Of a stretch of DNA of 64,000 nt, positions 26,868-38,547 are shown piece by piece. How positions within the stretch are numbered: position 1 is the first letter of the stretch; the number at the start of each line of letters is the position of its first letter. The notes below the pieces were generated by a model, which was not told the DNA's origin, searched no databases, and worked only from the letters and a program-made list of their open reading frames with translations. The stretch covers positions 6,200,001 to 6,264,000 of the forward strand of contig CP109468.1 of NCBI GenBank assembly GCA_036227345.1. Direction: 5' to 3'. The translations under genes and the position numbers were made by a program. The stretch comes from Streptomyces sp. NBC_01463. Its GTDB lineage: Bacteria; Actinomycetota; Actinomycetes; Streptomycetales; Streptomycetaceae.

Positions 26868-27566
26868 TCAGCCGCCGGACGGGCCGGGCGTGCCCGGTAC
26901 CACAAGTCCCGCCTCGTACGCGAAGATCACCGCCTGCGCGCGGTCGCGCAGGTCCAGCTTGGCCAGCACACGACCGATGTGGGTCTTCACCGTCTGCTCC
27001 GCCAGCACCAGATGCCCCGCGATCTCCTGGTTCGACAGCCCGCGGGCGATCAGCTCCAGCACCTCGGTCTCGCGCGGCGTCAGTCCGTTCAGCCGCAGGG
27101 CCGCTCCGCCGCGCGCGGCTCCGGACGGCCGCTGCCGGGCGAAGTCCGCGATCAGACGCCGCGTCACGGACGGCGCCAGCAGCGCGTCGCCGGACGCCAC
27201 CACCCGGACCGCCGAGATCAGGTCCGCCGGAGGGGCGTCCTTCAGCAGGAAGCCGGACGCCCCGGCGCGCAGCGCCTCGTACACGTAGTCGTCCACGTCG
27301 AACGTGGTCAGCATCAGCACCTTCGGCACGTGCACCACACCGGCCGGCGGGTTCAGGAGCTCGCGGGCCGCCGCGAGGCCGTCCATCTCGGGCATCCGCA
27401 CGTCCATCAGGACCACGTCCGGGTGGGTGTGGCGGCTGACGTCGACGCCCTGGCGCCCGTCGGGCGCCTCACCGACCACGTCGATGTCGGTCTGTGCCGA
27501 CAGCAGCGCCGCGAATCCCGCCCGCACCATGGCCTGGTCGTCGACGATGATCACGCGGATGGTCAC
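26868..27566 (-). CDS. LuxR (NarL-type) two-component response regulator
   Basis: A 232-residue response regulator. The receiver domain has acidic pocket Asp9-Asp10, phosphoacceptor Asp55 in VLMDVRMPEMDG and Lys in GFLLKDAPP; the C-terminal LuxR HTH is LTPRETEVLELIARGLSNQE onward. The final residues and stop fall inside a dispersed repeat (26864-26884). It overlaps the histidine kinase stop by ATGA. Target genes are unknown. Confidence 0.94.
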   Translation of the reverse strand: MTIRVIIVDDQAMVRAGFAALLSAQTDIDVVGEAPDGRQGVDVSRHTHPDVVLMDVRMPEMDGLAAARELLNPPAGVVHVPKVLMLTTFDVDDYVYEALRAGASGFLLKDAPPADLISAVRVVASGDALLAPSVTRRLIADFARQRPSGAARGGAALRLNGLTPRETEVLELIARGLSNQEIAGHLVLAEQTVKTHIGRVLAKLDLRDRAQAVIFAYEAGLVVPGTPGPSGG

Positions 27567-28981
27567 GGGTCCTCCGGATGCAGGGGCGGGGCGGAAGAAG
27601 CAGCAGGGGCGGAAGAGGCAGGGGAGGCGGGAGGGGGTGAGGGCGGGGGCAGGGGCAGGCGTGCGGCCACCCGGAAGCCGCCGTCCGGCAGCGGGCCGGT
27701 GTCCAGCGTGCCGCCGGTCAACCGTACGCGTTCGCGCATGCCGACCAGGCCGTGTCCGGTCCCCGTCGTCTCCAGCGGAGTGTGCGGAGCGAGGGACGAA
27801 CCCGCGCGCTCCGGCGGCCCGTTGACGACGAGCACCGTCAGATGGGCGCCGTCCGAGCTCACCGACACCCGGGCCGGGGCGCCGGAAGCGTGCCGGACCA
27901 CGTTCGCCAGCGCCTCCTGCACGATCCGGTACGCGGACAGGTCCACCGTCTGCGGCACACCCGTCAGCCCGGCGGGCAGCGACAGTTCGACCGGCTGCCC
28001 GGACCGCACCGTCGCCTCCACCAGCTGCTGGAGCCGGTCGAGGCCCGGCTGGGGCGCCCGCTCGCCCTCCGTGCCCTCACTGCGCAGGACCACCAGCAGC
28101 CGCCGCATCTCACCGAGGGACTCGCGCGCGCTCGCGGCGATCGCGCCGAACTCCTCGCGCGCCTCTTCCGACAGCCCCTCCAGCCTGTACGGGGCGGAGT
28201 CCGCCTGGACCGTGATCACCGACATGTGGTGGGCGACCACGTCGTGGAGTTCGCGGGCGATCCTGGTGCGTTCCTCCAGCAGCGTGCGCCGCGCCCGCTC
28301 GGCCTCGCTGATGGTCTCCTGCTCGGCGAGGCGGCGCTGGGCGTCGCCCCGTTCCCGTACCGTCGCGCCGATCACCAGCACCACGGCGCCGAGGATGACC
28401 AGCAGGAGCGAGTTGTCGGTGCCGCGGTGGGAGGAGACCAGGAACAGGACGAGCCCCGCGATGCCGGTCGCCAGCCAGACGCCGATCAGCGCCTGCCGCC
28501 GCTCGCGCAGCGCCAGCGCCAGGAGCAGGAAGAGGTAGCCGACGAGGCCGGGCGGTGTCCACGGCCAGGCGTTGCTCTGCCCGCCCTCCTGCCCGAACAG
28601 CACGATCGCGCCCAGGATCTGGGCCGGGAAGACGATCCACCAGGCCTGCAGCGGGCGGTGCGCCAGCATCAGGAACGGGGCGGCCTGCGCGACGGCGAGC
28701 CCTCCCGCGATGCCACCGCTCAGGCCGTACTGGCCGGTCAGGACGGTGATCGTGACCGGGATGAAGACCGCGGCGAGGCCCACGACGACGACATAGGGCA
28801 GCATCCGCTGCCACCGCTTGGGGGCGGTGGCCAGGAACGGTGTCGGAGGGTGCGACGGGTGGGACAGCGCATGGCCGATCTCGCGCAGATTGCGCAGGGT
28901 GGCGCTCAGCAGACCGTCCGCCGGCGGGTGCGGGGGAGCGGTCGGCGGCGATGAGGGCGGGTGCGGGGAGGATGAGGGCAT
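27563..28981 (-). CDS. Sensor histidine kinase, HisKA_3/NarL-type
   Basis: A 472-residue membrane kinase. A Pro/Ser-rich N-terminus is followed by four to six hydrophobic segments (about residues 60-190), then a coiled-coil and the dimerisation box RIARELHDVVAHHMSVITVQ with the phosphorylated His. The ATPase domain includes YRIVQEALANVVRHA (N-box) and GTGHGLVGMRERVRLTGG (G-box). The start is uncertain: an ATG 42 bases upstream (29023) is also in frame and neither has a strong Shine-Dalgarno. It forms an operon with the response regulator by 4-base overlap. The sensed signal is unknown; the compact membrane sensor resembles cell-envelope stress kinases. Confidence 0.9.
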   Translation of the reverse strand: MPSSSPHPPSSPPTAPPHPPADGLLSATLRNLREIGHALSHPSHPPTPFLATAPKRWQRMLPYVVVVGLAAVFIPVTITVLTGQYGLSGGIAGGLAVAQAAPFLMLAHRPLQAWWIVFPAQILGAIVLFGQEGGQSNAWPWTPPGLVGYLFLLLALALRERRQALIGVWLATGIAGLVLFLVSSHRGTDNSLLLVILGAVVLVIGATVRERGDAQRRLAEQETISEAERARRTLLEERTRIARELHDVVAHHMSVITVQADSAPYRLEGLSEEAREEFGAIAASARESLGEMRRLLVVLRSEGTEGERAPQPGLDRLQQLVEATVRSGQPVELSLPAGLTGVPQTVDLSAYRIVQEALANVVRHASGAPARVSVSSDGAHLTVLVVNGPPERAGSSLAPHTPLETTGTGHGLVGMRERVRLTGGTLDTGPLPDGGFRVAARLPLPPPSPPPASPASSAPAASSAPPLHPEDP

Positions 28982-29150
28982 GGCCTGATCAGGGTAGGCA
29001 GCGAAGCCGTCCGGCGGCGTCATACCGGGGTCCCGGTCTGCCGCCGCGCGTCTCGTACGGGGGTATCACCCCGCCGGTACGGAAGAGGCGGGGGCGGCAC
29101 CCGCCGGTGCCGAGGGGCGGCCGCGGGCCGGGGGCCCCGGACCGCCGCCG

Positions 29151-30113
29151 CTACAGCTCGGCGAGCAGCTGTGCCTTCTTCGCGCGGAACTCGTCGTCCG
29201 TCACCAGACCCGCCTGGTGCAGCTCCCCGAGGTGGCGGATCCGCTCGGCGATGTCCGCCGGGTCCCGGCGTCCCGCGCCCACCAGGGCGGCCGCGGCCGC
29301 TACGGGCGTGGTCTGCTTCCGGCGCACGGATTCCAGTACGGCAGCGGCGAAGGGCAGCGACTCGTGCACCGGGCCGTAGCCGAGGCCGAAGATCACCGCG
29401 GCCGGGTCCTGATCGGCCCGGGCCGGACGGGCCGCCGCCGGCGGCACGCTCGGCGCGGTGCTCGTCAGCAGACCCGACCCCGGGCCGGCGGCCGGGCCGG
29501 TGCCCGCACCGGTGACCGGACCCGCGCCCTCCAGCCCGCGCGGCACCAGCCGCAGATACCCCTCGAGGGCCTCGGGGGAACGCCACTCGACGCCGCTCAG
29601 CTCCGTGACCGGAAACGTCTGGTCGCCGGCCTTCCACTTCTCGGACGAGGCACCCGTCCAGAACCACCTGAAGGAGATCCGGTCCCCGTCGAAGCTGGCT
29701 CTGCCGTCGTAGGCCTTGAAGTGCATCGGTGCCTCGGGGGCCGCGACCATGAACCGGTCGGCGGGCTCGCCCGCCTCGGGGCCCAGCCGGGCGCGCAGCT
29801 CGTCCGCGTAGTACTCGGCGAGCGTCTCCCGTTCGCCCGGGAGCACCAGGCGGTACGGGTCGCAGCCGTCCTTCAGCTGCCCGGCCGCCGCCTCCAGCAG
29901 GGGGTCGGCACCCGGTCTCGGGACCGCACGCAGCACCACCGTGCCCCGCTTGCCCGGGGTGAGCGTCACCGACGACAGCGCGGCGTGCGGGACGCGGCGC
30001 TCACGCAGGCTCTGGAGGAGCCTCGGCGTACGGATACCCCGTTCGAAGCGGATGAGCACGGAGTCGGTGTCGAACTCCCAGGTGGCATGAATTCCGGCCA
30101 GCACATCACCCAT
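29151..30113 (-). CDS. DUF4429 and SHOCT domain protein
   Basis: A 320-residue cytosolic protein with two DUF4429 (PH-like) modules. The first begins GIHATWEFDTDSVLIRFERG and the second HFKAYDGRASFDGDRISFRW, an internal repeat of similar beta-rich units. A C-terminal SHOCT segment is IRHLGELHQAGLVTDDEFRA. SHOCT modules are short oligomerisation or membrane-recruitment elements, often in stress proteins. The start is the ATG with GAGG upstream; function is unknown. It precedes the two-component pair on the same strand after 170 bp and follows a DUF1023 hydrolase by 85 bp. Confidence 0.87.
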   Translation of the reverse strand: MGDVLAGIHATWEFDTDSVLIRFERGIRTPRLLQSLRERRVPHAALSSVTLTPGKRGTVVLRAVPRPGADPLLEAAAGQLKDGCDPYRLVLPGERETLAEYYADELRARLGPEAGEPADRFMVAAPEAPMHFKAYDGRASFDGDRISFRWFWTGASSEKWKAGDQTFPVTELSGVEWRSPEALEGYLRLVPRGLEGAGPVTGAGTGPAAGPGSGLLTSTAPSVPPAAARPARADQDPAAVIFGLGYGPVHESLPFAAAVLESVRRKQTTPVAAAAALVGAGRRDPADIAERIRHLGELHQAGLVTDDEFRAKKAQLLAEL

Positions 30114-30198
30114 GTGCCTCATCGTATGCGGCACTTGCCCGCTCGTCCCCCCTCGGAGTACCCGGCAATTCGCGGTCCGGCACGGTTCTCTACGCGCG

Positions 30199-31422
30199 TC
30201 AGACCGTCTCGCCGCCGGAAATCTGTTCGTGGCAGCCGCTGTCGGCCCGTGCACACGTCACCGCGGCATAGGCGCCCGTACCGATCGCGGCGAAGTTGCC
30301 GAGGCTCTCGGTACCCGGCTCGAAATAGCCGCTGTGACCGACCGCGTCACCCGCCGACGCGATCCGCGCGCCGAAGTCCGGATCGACCGGGTCGGCCCCG
30401 TGGCCCAGCCCTCCGACCTCCAGGTTCGGCACGTCCGCGATCCAGTCGTCGCGGTCCCGCATCGCCCACACATTGGCCCGGGTGTGCAGCTCGCCGGCGT
30501 TGTCGGCACGCATGCCGGGGCTGCCCGCGACCGCGATGTCCGTCACTCGTGGAGGCAGTCGGTCCGCGGCCACGCCGCACAGGACGGAGCCGTAGCTGTG
30601 GCAGAACAACGAGACGGGCGCGGTCCCCGGGAGCGCCCCGACGAGCGCGTCGAGGCGGACCGCCCCGCGCTCGGCGAGATTGCCCAGGGCCGCGTCCATG
30701 CCGATGCCCGCGGGTGCGGTGTAGTCGGCCCAGGCGATCACCGCGGTCCGCACACCGGGGTGTGCGGAGTGCTCGGCCGCGTACAGCGACTTGGCCATGC
30801 CGACGGGGGCGGCGTTGGTCTTTCTCCCCGTGCGCTCCAGCGTGAGCAGGTTGGTGTCGACGCCCGGGACGATCACCGAGACCCGTTCCGCGCGGTCGAG
30901 GTCGCCGAACACCTCGGCGGCGTGGCCCCGCCCGGACGGGTCGAACGCGAGGAAGTGCCGGTCGTCGGCGAGCATCGAGCGGAAGCGGTCCACCCGGCGG
31001 ACCGCCTCGGCCCGGCCGTCCGGGGAGAGCCGCGGGTCGTGCACCCGCGTCTGCTCGGCGGTGCGGGCCTGTTGCAGCGCCAGCCGGTTCGCCCGGTAGC
31101 GCAGGGTGACCGGGGCGCCGTTCAGATTCCCCACCACCAGCGGGTACTTGCGGGCCAGCCCGGTGCGCTGGGTGTCCGTGAGCGCGGCGAAGAAGTGCGC
31201 CAGCTTGTAGGGCGGCGCGTCGGGCGCGGGGAGCGCCTGGCCCGCTATCGATCCCTTGGCCCAGGAGGCGAGTGCGACGGTGCGTGGCTCGTCGGAGCGT
31301 TGGTGACGCACGGCGGTCCACCCGGTGGTCGCCAGCATCACGAACACGACCGCGATGGCGAGAAGAGCGCGCCAGGCGGTGAGCGTGGGGGAGGAGTCGA
31401 AGGAAGTCACTTCGGCCCACAT
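30199..31422 (-). CDS. Alpha/beta hydrolase, DUF1023 family, second copy
   Basis: A 407-residue paralogue of the hydrolase at 25590. An uncleaved or signal-anchor segment lies near residues 12-35 (RALLAIAVVFVMLATTGW). The nucleophile elbow FCHSYGSVLCGVAADRLP and the segments VIVPGVDTNLLTLERTG and GHSGYFEPGTESLGNFA match the first copy. It probably acts outside the membrane on an unknown ester. The start is uncertain: 31422 (ATG) or a GTG at 31410; no Shine-Dalgarno is clear. It lies only 3.5 kb from its paralogue, with an unrelated two-component system and DUF4429 gene between. Confidence 0.85.
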   Translation of the reverse strand: MWAEVTSFDSSPTLTAWRALLAIAVVFVMLATTGWTAVRHQRSDEPRTVALASWAKGSIAGQALPAPDAPPYKLAHFFAALTDTQRTGLARKYPLVVGNLNGAPVTLRYRANRLALQQARTAEQTRVHDPRLSPDGRAEAVRRVDRFRSMLADDRHFLAFDPSGRGHAAEVFGDLDRAERVSVIVPGVDTNLLTLERTGRKTNAAPVGMAKSLYAAEHSAHPGVRTAVIAWADYTAPAGIGMDAALGNLAERGAVRLDALVGALPGTAPVSLFCHSYGSVLCGVAADRLPPRVTDIAVAGSPGMRADNAGELHTRANVWAMRDRDDWIADVPNLEVGGLGHGADPVDPDFGARIASAGDAVGHSGYFEPGTESLGNFAAIGTGAYAAVTCARADSGCHEQISGGETV

Positions 31423-31591
31423 TAGGAGACGCGCGTAAGGCGCTGTTAAGGGGGTGACACACATCACCCGCCGGCGGGGAATGGAATGCCGTTTCCCTCA
31501 CGCTGTGTACCGCCTTGCGCCACGCTCCGCCGCGCTCGGCGCAGCGTGAGTGCCGCAGCAGGGCGCTGTCGCACGCCTGTTGTGACGTCGG

Positions 31592-32305
31592 TCATGTGTG
31601 CGCCTGAGGCGTGCGGCACACGCCTCGGACGAGGGGGGCCGCCTCGGGCGGGTGTGCGTGCCAGTCACCGGCGAGGGCCGGACCGAGCTGGTCCAGATAC
31701 TGCTCGGTCAGCGCCCGCAGCGAGTCCATGCTGCCGTCGCAGCCCCGCCCCCACAGCTGCCCGGTCACCCGCATCACTCCGGAGAACGCGGCGACGGCGA
31801 CCCTCGGCCGCGGGTCCCGCGCGAGGTCCAGGCCCTCGCGGTCGGCGATCAGCCCGGCGATCTGTTCCTCCAGGGCGACGCCGCGGCGCATGTGCGCGGC
31901 GAGCAGCGAGGGCGTCGATTCGATCATCTGATAGGTCCGCATGTGGAGTTCGACCGGGATGATGGCCTCGATGGCCTCGCCGATACTGTTCCAGGCGCAC
32001 AGCACCGCGCGGCGCATGGCCTCGAAAGGGGCTTCCGCGGCGGGACGTTGACGCAGTTCGAGAAGGAAGCGCGACTCCACCATGTCCTGCACGGCGAAGA
32101 CGACCGACTCCTTGCCCGCGAAGTAGCGGAAGAAGGTGCGCTGGGAGACCTCGACGGCGTCGGCGATCTCGTCGACGGTGGTCTCCTCGTACCCCTGGGT
32201 GGTGAAGAGGCCGAGGGCGGCGTTGAGCAGGGCGTCCCGGGTGCGTTGCTTCTTCCGTTCGCGCAGCCCGGCCCGATGGCCTGCGGCTCGCTGCCCTTCG
32301 GTCAC
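31592..32305 (-). CDS. TetR family transcriptional regulator
   Basis: A 237-residue TetR repressor. The N-terminal HTH is YEETTVDEIADAVEVSQRTF (about residues 38-57) followed by FRYFAGKES. The ligand-binding C-terminal part is of normal length. It is divergent from an MFS exporter with a palindromic operator region in the gap, so it most likely represses that exporter and responds to a compound it exports. The start is a GTG (VTEGQRAAGHRAGLRER). Confidence 0.92.
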   Translation of the reverse strand: MTEGQRAAGHRAGLRERKKQRTRDALLNAALGLFTTQGYEETTVDEIADAVEVSQRTFFRYFAGKESVVFAVQDMVESRFLLELRQRPAAEAPFEAMRRAVLCAWNSIGEAIEAIIPVELHMRTYQMIESTPSLLAAHMRRGVALEEQIAGLIADREGLDLARDPRPRVAVAAFSGVMRVTGQLWGRGCDGSMDSLRALTEQYLDQLGPALAGDWHAHPPEAAPLVRGVCRTPQAHT

Positions 32306-32359
32306 TGAAGTGATCCTCTTTCCCCTGCTTTGTCCGGCTCACCTTACCTGTGAGCTACG

Positions 32360-32415
32360 TGACAGTTACCGACTTGTGAATTGGTTTGTCAACTGTCAGC
32401 GGCTGACACTAATCT
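32360..32415 (+). promoter_or_regulatory. TetR operator and MFS promoter
   Basis: TTGTCA (32386-32391) and TAATCT (32410-32415) form a promoter with 18-bp spacing. The spacer and its edge hold the perfect palindrome TGTCAGC-G-GCTGACA (32394-32408). A wider inverted repeat TGACAGTT (32360-32367) and AACTGTCA (32391-32398) lies across the -35. Thus TetR binding would cover the promoter. The -10 ends only 7 bases before the MFS ATG, so the message should have little or no leader. Confidence 0.75.
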
Positions 32416-32422
32416 CCCGCGT

Positions 32423-34033
32423 ATGACTAGTCAGCCCACCCTCGAGAAGGCTTCGCGGGAACCCCAGGAACCCCTCGCCCCCGCACCCGCGAAGGGGTTG
32501 CGCGGCCACCCCTGGCTGACGCTCTTCTCCGTGGCCATCGGCGTGATGATGGTCGCGCTCGACGGCACGATCGTCGCGATCGCCAACCCCGCGATCCAGC
32601 AGGACCTCGGCGCCTCGCTCGCCGACGTCCAGTGGATCACCAATGGCTACATGCTCGCGCTCGCGGTCTCCCTGATCACCGCGGGCAAGCTCGGTGACCG
32701 GTTCGGCCACCGCCAGACCTTCCTCATAGGCGTCGTGGGCTTCGCCGCGGCATCCGGGGCCATCGGCCTCTCCAACAGCGTCGTCCTGGTGATCACCTTC
32801 CGGGTGCTGCAGGGCCTCTTCGGTGCCCTGCTGATGCCGGCCGCGCTCGGCCTGCTGCGGGCCACCTTCCCGGCCGAGAAGCTGAACATGGCGATCGGCA
32901 TCTGGGGCATGGTGATCGGCGCCTCGACCGCGGGCGGCCCGATCCTGGGCGGCGTGCTCGTGGAGCACGTCAGCTGGCAGTCCGTCTTCTTCATCAACGT
33001 GCCGGTCGGCGTGATCGCCCTCGTGCTGGGTGCGCTGATCCTCAAGGACCACCGCGCCGCGAACGCGCCGCGCTCCTTCGACATCGCCGGCATCGTGCTG
33101 CTCTCGACGGCGATGTTCTGCCTGATCTGGGCGCTCATCAAGGGCTCGGAGTGGGGCTGGGGCGACGTCAGGACCGTCGGCTTCCTGGTCGGTGCCGTCG
33201 TCCTGTTCATCGGCTTCGCCCTGGTCCAGCAGCGCGTCAGGGAACCGCTGATCCCGCTGGCGATGTTCCGCTCCGTGCCGCTCTCCGCCGGCACGGTCCT
33301 GATGGTGCTGATGGCGTTCGCCTTCATGGGCGGCCTGTTCTTCGTCACCTTCTACCTGCAGAACGTGCACGGTCTCAGCCCCGTCGACAGCGGACTGCAC
33401 CTGCTGCCGCTGACCGGCATGATGATCGTCGCCTCGCCGCTCGCCGGCTTCCTGATCACCAAGTTCGGCCCGCGGGTCCCGCTCGTCGGCGGCATGGTGT
33501 GCACCGCGATCGCGTGCTTCGGCATGTCCCAGCTGACCATCGGCACCGGCACCGTGACCATGTCGATCTGGTTCGGTCTGCTCGGCCTCGGCCTCGCCCC
33601 GGTCATGGTCGGCGCCACCGAGGTCATCGTCGGCAACGCCCCGATGGAGCTCTCCGGTGTCGCCGGCGGTCTCCAGCAGGCCGCCATGCAGGTCGGCGGC
33701 AGCCTCGGTACGGCGGTGCTGGGCGCGGTCATGGCGGCCAGGGTCGACGCCGACCTCGCCGGCAACTGGAAGGAAGCCCAGCTTCCGCCGCTCTCCCCGG
33801 CCCAGCTGGAGCAGGCGTCCTCCGCCGTCAAGGTCGGTATGCCGCCCGTCGCCAAGGACACCCCGCCGGAGATCGCCGGGAAGATCGCGGGCGTCGCCCA
33901 CCACACCTTCGTCTCGGGCATGAGCACCGCGTTCATGGTCGCGGGCATCGTCGCCGTCATCGCCGCGCTGGTCGCCACCCTGACCAAGCGCGGGGAGAAC
34001 GCCGAGGCGGGCGTGGGCGCCGGTCACATCTGA
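32423..34033 (+). CDS. MFS drug efflux transporter, DHA2 (14-TM) type
   Basis: A 536-residue proton-coupled exporter with 14 hydrophobic segments, the QacA/EmrB-like length. Motif A is GKLGDRFGHRQTFLIG, and the first helix has the DHA2 signature VALDGTIVAIANPAIQQDL. The later WGMVIGASTAGGPILGGVL segment is the antiporter motif C. It probably expels a toxic or antibiotic compound, under control of the divergent TetR. There is no Shine-Dalgarno before the ATG and the -10 is 7 bases away, suggesting leaderless translation. Substrate unknown. Confidence 0.93.
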   Translation: MTSQPTLEKASREPQEPLAPAPAKGLRGHPWLTLFSVAIGVMMVALDGTIVAIANPAIQQDLGASLADVQWITNGYMLALAVSLITAGKLGDRFGHRQTFLIGVVGFAAASGAIGLSNSVVLVITFRVLQGLFGALLMPAALGLLRATFPAEKLNMAIGIWGMVIGASTAGGPILGGVLVEHVSWQSVFFINVPVGVIALVLGALILKDHRAANAPRSFDIAGIVLLSTAMFCLIWALIKGSEWGWGDVRTVGFLVGAVVLFIGFALVQQRVREPLIPLAMFRSVPLSAGTVLMVLMAFAFMGGLFFVTFYLQNVHGLSPVDSGLHLLPLTGMMIVASPLAGFLITKFGPRVPLVGGMVCTAIACFGMSQLTIGTGTVTMSIWFGLLGLGLAPVMVGATEVIVGNAPMELSGVAGGLQQAAMQVGGSLGTAVLGAVMAARVDADLAGNWKEAQLPPLSPAQLEQASSAVKVGMPPVAKDTPPEIAGKIAGVAHHTFVSGMSTAFMVAGIVAVIAALVATLTKRGENAEAGVGAGHI

Positions 34034-34076
34034 CCGGTCCCCGACGGCGCCGTCAGGCGTCAACACAGTGCGTACA

Positions 34077-34108
34077 ACAGCCCCGCCGGAACGTTCCGGC
34101 GGGGCTGT
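34077..34108 (+). terminator. Palindromic terminator after the MFS gene
   Basis: A perfect 15-bp palindromic stem (ACAGCCCCGCCGGAA at 34077-34091 with 34094-34108) with only CG between the arms lies 44 bases after the MFS stop. Confidence 0.8.
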
Positions 34109-34209
34109 CGCCTATCAGGGTGGTCCCGCCCCCGGACCCCTTCCCGTACCGCCGCCGGGCGGCTCAGGGTGAACGCGGAAGATCCACATCGACACGGGGG
34201 CTGATTCCT

Positions 34210-34572
34210 ATGCGTACGACCGTTGTCGCGGCCGCCCTGGCCGCCACCGCACTCATCCCGCAGGCTCCGGTCCAGGCCGTGTCCGGCCGGCTCGGGGACT
34301 GCGGGAGCGGCCAGCTCTGTCTCTGGGCGAAACCCGACTTCACCGGCGCCCGGCAGGTCCACGAACTCTCCACCGTCGACATCGAGAGCTGCGTACCGCT
34401 GAAGGCGGGTGCCACCGTCCAGGCCCTGGCCAACCGCACGGGCCGGCCCGTCACCACCTACCAGTCGGCGGAGTGCGACGAGACCGGCGAGTTCGACACC
34501 TACCCGGGGGACGGCACCTGGGCCCCGCGCACCCCGTACCAGGTACGGGCCTTCAAGATCTGGGAGAACTGA
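34210..34572 (+). CDS. Secreted peptidase inhibitor family I36-like protein
   Basis: A 120-residue exported protein. A signal peptide (RTTVVAAALAATALIPQAPVQA) ends near residue 24. The mature part has CGSGQLCLWAKPDFTGARQV, the gamma-crystallin-like opening of family I36 (SMI-type metalloproteinase inhibitor) proteins. Four cysteines could form two disulfides. In this family such proteins block extracellular metalloproteases or coat the cell surface; no specific target is shown. Bounded by strong terminators, it is an independent unit. Confidence 0.8.
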   Translation: MRTTVVAAALAATALIPQAPVQAVSGRLGDCGSGQLCLWAKPDFTGARQVHELSTVDIESCVPLKAGATVQALANRTGRPVTTYQSAECDETGEFDTYPGDGTWAPRTPYQVRAFKIWEN

Positions 34573-34584
34573 CCGCACGGAAAA

Positions 34585-34632
34585 GGCCGCGGGGCGGGCG
34601 GGAGCCGTCCGGCTCCCGCCCGCCCCGCGGCC
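34585..34632. terminator. Bidirectional 22-bp hairpin terminator
   Basis: A perfect 22-bp stem (34585-34606 with 34611-34632) and a GTCC tetraloop lie 13 bases after the I36-like gene and 17 bases beyond the aceE stop on the opposite strand. It can serve both convergent genes. Confidence 0.88.
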
Positions 34633-34648
34633 GTTCGATCGTCCGTGG

Positions 34649-37390
<2,742 letters not shown>

Positions 37391-37907
37391 GCTGTTCCTT
37401 CGCTGTTCGGTGCTGCTCTACGGGGCCTGGTAACGGGAGTCACGCCCCCGGGACATCTGCGCGTACGCCATCCCATCGTGTACCGCGAGGACGTAAACGT
37501 CATCTCTACCGAGAGGTAACCACCGGCTTTCGCGACACCGTGCCCCGAGGGGCGCACGGGCCGCGCCGGAGCGGGATTCCGGCCGGTCGGGAGGCATCGG
37601 GCAGGATGGGTCGGGCGAAACCGCAACCATACGCCCAAGGGGTCCAAACGTTCCCGAATGCTGTTCGACTCCGTTTGCCGGACCGATACCGCATAAGCTG
37701 TTCAAGGACGTAAAGGGTGTGGACGGCAGCGCCGGCTCCCGCAGGGGACCCGCCGACAAGGCGGCGACGTGGCAGGAAACGTCACCGTTTAGGCGGTCTC
37801 GTACGCTGGGTACTTGCGCGATCCGCCGCTCCCGTGTGGACTACGGCCAACGCCCCGCGCACGCGCGTGGCTGAAGCATTTTCCGAAACATGATCAGGAG
37901 GCAACCC
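37391..37907. other. 517-bp divergent regulatory region
   Basis: This is the gap between aceE and the DUF3052 gene. It is AT-richer than the coding regions in places (for example 37490-37520 and 37680-37700) and should hold promoters for both. Weak -10-like sequences occur (CATAAG at about 37692, TACGCT at about 37802) but no strong -35 pairs with them. No coding ORF with good codon bias was seen. Confidence 0.5.
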
Positions 37908-38345
37908 GTGAGCGCGACCGCGGACCACGCGGAGGAGCGGACCAACCCGGCAGCACGCCTGGGGTTCGAGCCCGGACAGGTGGTCCAGGAGATCGGCTAC
38001 GACGACGACGTCGAGCTGGAGCTCCGTGAGGGCATTGAGGCCACTACCGGCCAGGATCTCGTCGATGAGGAGTACGACGACGTCGCAGACGTCGTCCTGC
38101 TCTGGTTCCGCGACGAGGACGGCGACCTTACGGACGCGCTGGTGGATGCCATTGGTCTGCTCGAGGACGGCGGTACGGTCTGGCTGATGACGCCGAAGAC
38201 CGGCCGTGACGGATACGTCGAGCCGAGCGACATCAACGAGGCTGCCCAGACAGCCGGTCTCGCCCAGACCAAGAGCATCAGTGCGGGCAAGGACTGGACG
38301 GGCAGCCGTCTGGTCACGCCGAAGGCGGCCAAGGCCAAGCGCTGA
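37908..38345 (+). CDS. DUF3052 family protein
   Basis: A 145-residue cytosolic protein matching actinobacterial DUF3052. The conserved parts are [20 protein letters not shown], the [20 protein letters not shown] core, and [20 protein letters not shown]. Function is unknown. The GTG start has a perfect AGGAGG eight bases upstream, preferred over an in-frame ATG 18 bases earlier. It is divergent from aceE in many Streptomyces, as here, and a terminator follows. Confidence 0.9.
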   Translation: MSATADHAEERTNPAARLGFEPGQVVQEIGYDDDVELELREGIEATTGQDLVDEEYDDVADVVLLWFRDEDGDLTDALVDAIGLLEDGGTVWLMTPKTGRDGYVEPSDINEAAQTAGLAQTKSISAGKDWTGSRLVTPKAAKAKR

Positions 38346-38360
38346 ACCGCACTCGCCCCT

Positions 38361-38397
38361 GAAGGCCCCCGACGGCGACACGCCGTCCGGGGCCTTC
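38361..38397 (+). terminator. Hairpin terminator after the DUF3052 gene
   Basis: A 17-bp stem with one mismatch (38361-38377 with 38381-38397, GAAGGCCCCCGACGGCG arm) and a 3-nt loop, 15 bases after the stop. Confidence 0.8.
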
Positions 38398-38547
38398 GTA
38401 CATTCCCCGCCGTCCCCCTCCCCATCCCCTTCCTCCCCCGTCCGCAGGAAGCTTCCACGGGTGCCGTACGGCCCCCGCACGGCTCTGCGTAGGGTGGGAG
38501 TCACCCGGACGGCCCAGCCCGGGCGACGTAGCGAAGGGACGCGTTTC

